Assembly (NCBI GenBank): GCA_036272735.1
Contig: DATAYF010000772.1
Coordinates: 1 to 8,735 of the forward strand
Source: DATAYF01 sp036272735
GTDB taxonomy: Bacteria > Chloroflexota > Ktedonobacteria > Ktedonobacterales > Ktedonobacteraceae
Length of the DNA: 8,735 nt
Direction of reading: 5' to 3'
Positions 4,764 to 8,735 of this stretch are shown in pieces. Under the pieces are notes generated by a model. It searched no databases. It saw only the letters and a program-made list of their open reading frames with translations, and had not been told where the DNA came from. The position numbers and the translations under genes are program-made. Each line of letters starts with the position of its first letter. Position 1 is the first letter of the stretch.

Positions 4764-5726
4764 TCAGCCGATGTGCACCTTGATGAAGTCGGCGAGCGCT
4801 ATCGTCGCTTGGTGGCAGGCGGCGGAGTAGCGCGTGAATTGGGGGAACCCATGGGTCAGATCGGGATTGTGCACGTAGGTGAGGTCGTTCCCGGCGGCGG
4901 CGAGCTTCTGCGCATACGCGTGTCCCACATCGCGAAGCGGGTCGAATCCGTTCGTGACGAGGATTGTCGGCGGCAAGTTGGCATGCGATTCGGCGTTCAT
5001 GGGGGTGATGTACGGCTGGCGTCCATCATCCGCGTTCTTGATGTAATTGCGCACCATCTCATAGATGCCGTTCGTTTCAAGATAGAGCCCGGTCCGGTTC
5101 TCGCTCCCTGACAGCGTGTCACCCGGGAAGGCTGCCTCCGGGAAGAGCGGCACGTGCAAGGCGAGCTTCGGACCGTTCTCATCGCGGAGCTTCAGCGCGA
5201 TGACACAGGTCATATTGCCGCCTGCGGAGTCGCCGCCGACGGCGATCTTGCTCGCGTCGACCCCCTCCGCGTCGGCGTTGTCGAAGAGCCAGCGCACGAA
5301 ATACTCGATCTCATTGATCTGCACCGGAAACTTCGCCTCCGGGGCAAGTTGATACTCGATGGCGTAGGTGATGATGCCGGCGCGCTCGGCGATGAGGCGC
5401 ATCGGTACCTCGAACTCGTCGAGCGTCCCGTAGGTGAAGCCGCCACCGTGGAGATACACCAAAGCCCCGGACGGAGCGCTCGTCGGACGGGTCGGCGTGT
5501 GCTTCCGAACCGCCAGGGACCCGTGCGGGCCGGGCAGGACGAGGGTCTCGACGGCGCCGATCTCGGGCCACGGCCCTGCGCCGAGCATCATCTGATCGCG
5601 ACGGCCCTGTGCAATCGTCACATCGGCGCCGAGGGTCGGACCCTTCGGTAGCCAAGCCTTGAGTTCGGGGTCGAGTGTGCCGCGGCCCACCGATGCAGGG
5701 ATGTTCGTCCGGTTGTAGACAGGCAT
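4764..5726 (-). CDS. HSL-family alpha/beta-hydrolase (esterase/lipase, Abhydrolase_3 type)
   Basis: A 320-residue cytoplasmic serine hydrolase of the hormone-sensitive-lipase group, which cleaves carboxyl esters, usually of short acyl chains. All family features are present: oxyanion-hole motif HGGGF (93-97); nucleophile motif GDSAGG (165-170) with Ser167; the acid in GFDPLRD (Asp262); and the base in THGFPQF (His292). YQLAPEAKFP (125-134) is the usual conserved strand after HGGG. The natural substrate cannot be inferred. The reading frame is open to a GTG at 5846, but the ATG at 5726 has GAAGGAG with a 7-nt spacer and gives the normal family length, so the extra 40 residues are rejected. The GC content is visibly higher than in neighbouring genes, with strong G/C third positions, which may indicate acquisition from elsewhere. 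No clear terminator follows. Confidence 0.93.
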   Translation of the reverse strand: MPVYNRTNIPASVGRGTLDPELKAWLPKGPTLGADVTIAQGRRDQMMLGAGPWPEIGAVETLVLPGPHGSLAVRKHTPTRPTSAPSGALVYLHGGGFTYGTLDEFEVPMRLIAERAGIITYAIEYQLAPEAKFPVQINEIEYFVRWLFDNADAEGVDASKIAVGGDSAGGNMTCVIALKLRDENGPKLALHVPLFPEAAFPGDTLSGSENRTGLYLETNGIYEMVRNYIKNADDGRQPYITPMNAESHANLPPTILVTNGFDPLRDVGHAYAQKLAAAGNDLTYVHNPDLTHGFPQFTRYSAACHQATIALADFIKVHIG

Positions 5727-6228
5727 GTGCTTTCTCCTTCGTTTGGGAACGTGGTGCCCTCGCGGCGACGGCGCCCGCATTGCGTCTCGTGAATCCCTCT
5801 TCGTCAAGACATCGAGGGCGATGGGCGGGTGCCCATTGGTACTCACTCCATAACGCTCGTTTCCGCTCAGTGAATGGCATCAGGGCAGGGCAAAACCTTT
5901 GGCATCTTGACTGGAGCCGCGTACCACGCGCCCACCCAGTTTACCTGGGGAGCAACCCTGGCTGGCACCGGGGCTAGTTAAGCACGAGTGTCTCTCTTGG
6001 AACTCATGAATAAACCTTCTTCCTGGTACGATGTTTCTTTCTCATATTCCTAATATAACGGACCTTACCAAAGGGAGGGCAATGTATAAACCCCAGCGTG
6101 AAACGGCTCTCCCGCTCGTTGCGGGCTTCGAGAATGCCTGCAATTTTTGCACGTTTAGTTCTGTGTGTCATGATCGATGATCGAATGTTACCCGTTGCTA
6201 TTAGTTTTGGCTATAAGAAGGTAGAAAT
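5727..6228. other. Gene-poor spacer between hydrolase and DeoR genes
   Basis: The part near the hydrolase (5727-5880) shares its high GC and holds a small dyad, ATGGGC (5821-5826) with GCCCAT (5831-5836). The part from about 5980 is AT-richer. No RNA gene, strong terminator or convincing conserved ORF is seen apart from the short plus-strand ORF reported at 6031-6180. Confidence 0.6.
6031..6180 (+). CDS. Short plus-strand ORF with CX2CX5C motif, possible gene remnant
   Basis: An open frame of 49 codons from the ATG at 6031; an internal ATG at 6082 gives 32 codons and has AGGGAGG just upstream (3-nt gap, rather short). A -10-like TATAAC lies at 6054-6059. The end reads ACNFCTFSSVCHDR, placing three cysteines as C-X2-C-X5-C. 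That spacing matches the C-terminal iron-sulfur cysteines I recall for AddB, and related RecB/Cas4-type PD-(D/E)XK nucleases have a similar tail. It could thus be the tail of a decayed nuclease gene, or a small metal-binding peptide, or chance. There is no nuclease domain upstream and no homologous neighbour, so confidence is low. Confidence 0.25.
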   Translation: MFLSHIPNITDLTKGRAMYKPQRETALPLVAGFENACNFCTFSSVCHDR

Positions 6229-7014
6229 TCACACAGCTTGTACGTCGATACCCTGGTTTTTGAGGTCGGCGAGCAGATCACAGGGGGCATCAGTATCGGT
6301 AATAAGCGTGTGCATGGCGGAGATTGGGGCAATAGAGTGGAGCGAGACACGCCCTAGCTTGGTGTGATCAGCAAGCACAATCGTACACTGCGCGCGCTGC
6401 AAGGTGACACGGTGAGTTAGCGCTTCAAGCTGGTTCGGACTGGTCAAGCCATGCTCAGGATGCAGCCCATTCACGCCGATAAAGGCTTTAGAGACGTACA
6501 TCTGGCTCAAACTCTGCTCAGCTAAGGGTCCCACCAACGCGAAGAAATCGGGCAAAAGAATACCACCAGCAACCGTCAGGTTGATGCCGGGCACGCCGTT
6601 CAGCTCCATAGCGATATTCAAGGCATTTGTGACCACCGTTAAATTTTGCAGTTGTGCGTAGCGAATGCCGCGCGCCAATATGGTTGTGGTGGTGCCTGGG
6701 GAAAGGGCAATGGTGTCGCCAGATTGGAGCAGGCTGAGCGCCGCCTGTGCAATGCGAGTTTTCTCGTCCAGTAGCTCGACCATGTTTTTTTGAAACGTCA
6801 AATCGTTCTGGTACGCGCTATAAGAAAGCGTATCAACGGGCACCGCGCCACCATGGATGCGCCTTAGAAGGTTCTGGCGCTCTAGCTTTTCCAGGTCGCG
6901 TCTGATGGTGGACGAGTTGACGGTGAGCTGTTTGCTCAAGGTTTCTGCACTTACGCGCCCATGCTGTCGCAATTCCTGTAGGATGAGTTCGGTTCGCCTG
7001 GCAACGTCTGACAT
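6229..7014 (-). CDS. DeoR/GlpR-family transcriptional regulator of sugar metabolism
   Basis: A 261-residue cytoplasmic DNA-binding protein of normal family length. The N-terminal winged helix-turn-helix (residues 6-58) contains the DeoR signature STIRRDLEKLERQNLLRRIH followed by GGAV. The C-terminal sugar-phosphate sensor domain (about 77-235) shows ALSPGTTTTILA (103-114), the TNALNIA strand, VAGG, KAFIGVNGLHPEHGLT (176-191) and LADHTKLGR (214-222). In many relatives the first of these motifs reads D-x-GTT; here the acidic residue is Ser105. Such proteins usually repress sugar genes until a phosphorylated sugar binds. The ATG at 7014 has GGAG 5 nt upstream; the in-frame start at 7044 would include the promoter's transcription start and is rejected. 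It follows the GHMP kinase gene by about 210 bp and has its own strong promoter. The kinase product is a plausible effector (inference). Confidence 0.92.
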   Translation of the reverse strand: MSDVARRTELILQELRQHGRVSAETLSKQLTVNSSTIRRDLEKLERQNLLRRIHGGAVPVDTLSYSAYQNDLTFQKNMVELLDEKTRIAQAALSLLQSGDTIALSPGTTTTILARGIRYAQLQNLTVVTNALNIAMELNGVPGINLTVAGGILLPDFFALVGPLAEQSLSQMYVSKAFIGVNGLHPEHGLTSPNQLEALTHRVTLQRAQCTIVLADHTKLGRVSLHSIAPISAMHTLITDTDAPCDLLADLKNQGIDVQAV

Positions 7015-7043
7015 TATCGCTCCAACTATGTGATGATGGGCCA

Positions 7044-7073
7044 ATTATATGCTCTTCCTTGATAGGGCGTCAA
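7044..7073 (-). promoter_or_regulatory. Strong sigma70-type promoter of the deoR-family gene
   Basis: On the minus strand TTGACG (7073-7068), 18 nt, TATAAT (7049-7044): 11 of 12 consensus positions. Transcription should begin near 7037, about 23 nt before the ATG, leaving room for the GGAG site. The regulator is thus likely expressed independently of the upstream kinase. Confidence 0.75.
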
Positions 7074-7077
7074 TATG

Positions 7078-7098
7078 CTCGTCGCCTCCGGCGACGAG
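7078..7098. repeat. 9-bp GC-rich hairpin just upstream of the deoR promoter
   Basis: CTCGTCGCC and GGCGACGAG pair perfectly around TCC. The hairpin ends 5 bp before the -35 box. No T-run follows on the minus strand, so it is at best a weak terminator for kinase transcripts. Confidence 0.65.
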
Positions 7099-7108
7099 GG
7101 GGGAGAAT

Positions 7109-7124
7109 GTGGGGGATACCCCAC
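7109..7124. repeat. 6-bp hairpin GTGGGG/CCCCAC
   Basis: GTGGGG (7109-7114) and CCCCAC (7119-7124) flank GATA. It directly adjoins the first copy of the 42-bp direct repeat and adds to the run of hairpins in the kinase-deoR spacer. Confidence 0.5.
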
Positions 7125-7228
7125 TCCCCGGCAAAGGACTGCATCCTTTGCACTCCTGCTTATGGCTCTTTGCCTATTGGAACTTCTCACTCCCCGGCAA
7201 AGGGCTGGTCCTCCGCACTCCTGCTTAT
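7122..7228. repeat. 41-42-bp imperfect direct duplication in the kinase-deoR spacer
   Basis: Unit 1 (7122-7163) and unit 2 (7188-7228) share the first 16 bases, CACTCCCCGGCAAAGG, and the last 13, CACTCCTGCTTAT; their middles differ. Unit 2 includes the kinase stop codon (7225-7227). Unit 1 contains a perfect 8-bp hairpin, GCAAAGGA (7131-7138) with TCCTTTGC (7144-7151), which unit 2 has lost. Similar blocks may be dispersed elsewhere in the genome, but that cannot be tested here. Confidence 0.75.
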
Positions 7229-8622
7229 CCAATGATGCTTGCCTGTACGTCAGTTTCTTGCTTGTATTGCGCAACGATATGCTCTATACACTCCCGCGCA
7301 CCACGCCGCGCCAGCACGGCGACGGTTCCACCACTGCCACCGCCCGTGACCTTGGCTCCGTAGAGGGAGGCAGTGGGACCTGCCTGGCGCACCAATGAGA
7401 CCAGGCGGTCGGTTCCCGCTGAGCCAAGGCCACAGGCGCTATAGCTGGCATGCGATTGGTACATTAACTCACCCAACAGGCAGAGATGCGCTTCGTCCAT
7501 CGGTCGCTGGGTGAGCAGGGCACGGAATAATTGGACACGATGGTGCTCGTAGATAGGATGCGCGGTCGGCTGGCGTACGGCGTACACGTGCGCGGGATCA
7601 ACACGCGTGACGGAATCGATAGTGCCGCCATAGCGCGCCAGAAATGTCGCGCCATCCATCTCTAGCGGCACGCGCTCACGATAGGTCGTTTCCCAGACCG
7701 AAGGGGCAATATTTGCCAGGAACCCATGCCAGAGCGGGTCGGTAATCTGCACTTTGCCGTCTGCTAGCTGCTGCACAGCAAGATCCGCGAGATCGGCGAT
7801 GATACGATAGCCCATAAATGCCCCAACGCGCACCGAGCCGTAGTCCGCTCCGGTGACGGCGTGACGTATGCCCGAATCGATGCCCCATATCTCGACCTCG
7901 TCCGGCAATTTTACATGACCCTGCAACTCGGCTGGTTGGCACAACAAGGCTAGCAAGCTACCCTGCACGCCACAAGCCGAGGTCATCTGGTCCATCACGC
8001 CACAGGGGGCACCTACAATCAAATTTTCAACCTGCTGGCATAATATCGCCAGTTCGCGCCCCTCCAGGCGCAGATCATAGAGTGTATTGGCCGCTTGCAT
8101 GGTCGCAACCTCCAAAGAGGCGGATGAACTCACGCCTTTGCCCGCTGGTACTTCGGAATGCACGAAAATGCGCACACCCTGCGTCAGTGACAAGCCACGT
8201 TCCTTGCGTAACAGCACCAGCACGCCAGCTACATACGCGGCCCACGCTTGCCTGGTATTGTGGGTAAACAATGGATGCAAGGCAGCGTAATCGAGCACGT
8301 CAGCATTCGTTTGTAGATCGGCAAGTGAGAACGTTACGAGCGGATCTTCAGCGAAATTTTCGGCTCCAGTGCTGTACAGTGTAACCCATCCATCGTGCGC
8401 AGGTTGCATCGCCACCCAGGTTGCAACGTTGAGCGGCAATTCCAGCACGAGCGAACCGGAGTAATCGGCAACGCCTCCCATAAGGTCCAAACGCCCAGAC
8501 GCGCGCCCCAGCCAGAGCGGTTCGCTGCTATCAAAGAAGTCCGCGTGCCTGTCCAGCTCGGCCAGGAACCGCTCTGAGTCGGCAAGGTTGCTCGAAGGTT
8601 GCGGTGCAAAACGCCACGTCAT
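7225..8622 (-). CDS. GHMP-family sugar kinase, L-arabinokinase-like
   Basis: A 465-residue cytoplasmic kinase that would phosphorylate a sugar at C1 with ATP. The three GHMP motifs are present: GRLDLMGGVADYSG (43-56), the ATP loop PAGKGVSSSASLE (159-171), and VTGGGSGGTVAV (425-436). Asp211 in IVGAPCGVMDQMTS matches the catalytic Asp of galactokinases. In galactokinase the first motif reads GR.N.IGEH.DY; here GEH is replaced by GGV. From memory, that change and the segments ADYSGSLVL, SACG and WGIDSGIRHAVTGADY closely resemble the kinase domain of plant L-arabinokinase (ARA1). L-arabinose 1-kinase is therefore favoured over galactokinase; galacturonate kinase is another option. The ATG at 8622 has only a weak AAAGATGAG upstream, overlapped by a 3-codon ATGAGCACATGA. 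A DeoR regulator follows. Confidence 0.88.
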   Translation of the reverse strand: MTWRFAPQPSSNLADSERFLAELDRHADFFDSSEPLWLGRASGRLDLMGGVADYSGSLVLELPLNVATWVAMQPAHDGWVTLYSTGAENFAEDPLVTFSLADLQTNADVLDYAALHPLFTHNTRQAWAAYVAGVLVLLRKERGLSLTQGVRIFVHSEVPAGKGVSSSASLEVATMQAANTLYDLRLEGRELAILCQQVENLIVGAPCGVMDQMTSACGVQGSLLALLCQPAELQGHVKLPDEVEIWGIDSGIRHAVTGADYGSVRVGAFMGYRIIADLADLAVQQLADGKVQITDPLWHGFLANIAPSVWETTYRERVPLEMDGATFLARYGGTIDSVTRVDPAHVYAVRQPTAHPIYEHHRVQLFRALLTQRPMDEAHLCLLGELMYQSHASYSACGLGSAGTDRLVSLVRQAGPTASLYGAKVTGGGSGGTVAVLARRGARECIEHIVAQYKQETDVQASIIG

Positions 8623-8685
8623 GTGCTCATCTTTCTATTTCTGTTTTGGTTTATTGATCGAGACAAAGGCCAGCCCCATATATGC

Positions 8686-8699
8686 AAACGTAAAACGTA
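8686..8699. repeat. Tandem AAACGTA x2 upstream of the kinase
   Basis: Two exact adjacent 7-bp copies (8686-8692 and 8693-8699) lie 64-77 bp before the kinase start, beside the near-palindrome at 8702-8723. They may be part of the control region. No clear -35/-10 pair is visible between 8623 and 8735. Confidence 0.5.
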
Positions 8700-8701
8700 A
8701 C

Positions 8702-8723
8702 ATGCAGGCAATATTGCAAGCAT
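8702..8723. promoter_or_regulatory. 22-bp near-palindrome upstream of the kinase, candidate operator
   Basis: The core GCAATATTGC (8708-8717) is a perfect dyad, and ATGC/GCAT at the outer ends (8702-8705, 8720-8723) keep the symmetry, so 18 of 22 positions agree with the reverse complement. It is centred about 90 bp before the kinase ATG. It could bind the DeoR-family protein or a LacI-type regulator; neither is shown. Confidence 0.4.
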
Positions 8724-8735
8724 TCTTCCTCTTCT

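Noticed and set aside
4722..5651. Plus-strand ORFs 4722-5111 and 5154-5651
   Set aside because: Shadow frames of the GC-rich hydrolase gene, whose catalytic motifs are complete on the minus strand.
5727..5846. 40-residue N-terminal extension of the hydrolase
   Set aside because: The ATG at 5726 has an ideal GAAGGAG site, and the extension is basic and unlike the family N-terminus.
7026..7398. ORFs in the kinase-deoR spacer (7026-7274 minus; 7049-7363 and 7075-7398 plus)
   Set aside because: They translate the direct repeats and hairpins and overlap the deoR promoter and the kinase 3' end.
7225..8622. Plain galactokinase (galK)
   Set aside because: The GEH of the galactokinase signature is replaced by GGV, and the central segments match arabinokinase better; the gene symbol is therefore left empty.

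Overview
The window looks like chromosomal DNA of a high-to-medium GC, monoderm-type bacterium. My best guess is a Ktedonobacter-like member of the Chloroflexota. That guess rests on the kind of proteins seen (two extracytoplasmic lipoproteins with N-terminal lipoboxes, a bacterial relative of plant L-arabinokinase, an IS200/IS605 element) and on repeat-rich intergenic DNA. It is an impression, not a database result. The genes are metabolic, transport and accessory functions in loosely packed single-gene units separated by 200-500 bp spacers that hold many hairpins and short repeats.

Layout: positions 1-826 hold the left part of an IS200/IS605-type transposon on the minus strand: the N-terminal part of tnpB (cut by the window edge), a complete tnpA overlapping it by 4 bases, and a left-end hairpin. 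The hairpin has the IS608-like arrangement of a TTAC flank, a 19-nt arm and an AAAG guide at the hairpin foot. Positions 827-1267 are gene-free, with a 9-bp-stem hairpin, a nested cluster of CACCGAC/GTCGGTG repeats that includes a 27-bp perfect inverted repeat, and a strong intrinsic terminator. Positions 1268-2707 (+) encode an APC-superfamily amino acid permease. It converges on a minus-strand lipoprotein gene (2886-3419, Lipoprotein_15/COG4315-like) across a 21-bp perfect hairpin and a two-way terminator.

Upstream of that lipoprotein gene lie a 22-bp perfect palindrome, a CRP/FNR-like TTGTGA-N6-TCACAA site and a tandem 9-mer. A second minus-strand lipoprotein (3799-4410, LppP/LprE-like) ends at its own terminator. 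Its upstream region (4411-4763) contains a near-consensus sigma70-type promoter that points the other way (+), toward a Trp-rich 11-codon ORF, plus two sets of tandem repeats. Positions 4764-5726 (-) encode an HSL-family alpha/beta-hydrolase with noticeably GC-rich codons. Positions 5727-6228 lack a convincing gene but hold a short plus-strand ORF with a CX2CX5C motif.

The right end (6229-8622, minus strand) is a sugar module: a GHMP kinase whose motifs resemble plant L-arabinokinase rather than true galactokinase, followed by a DeoR/GlpR-family repressor. The two are separated by about 210 bp with a 42-bp direct duplication, three hairpins and an excellent promoter for the repressor (TTGACG, 18 nt, TATAAT). 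The likely logic is that the kinase makes a sugar 1-phosphate and a phosphorylated sugar relieves DeoR repression. The operator is unknown, but a 22-bp near-palindrome upstream of the kinase is a candidate.

I did not find a clear new multi-gene system. The most unusual items are the nested repeat/terminator block before the permease, the paired palindromes before the first lipoprotein, the orphan plus-strand promoter at 4445-4473, and the arabinokinase-like gene with its repressor.
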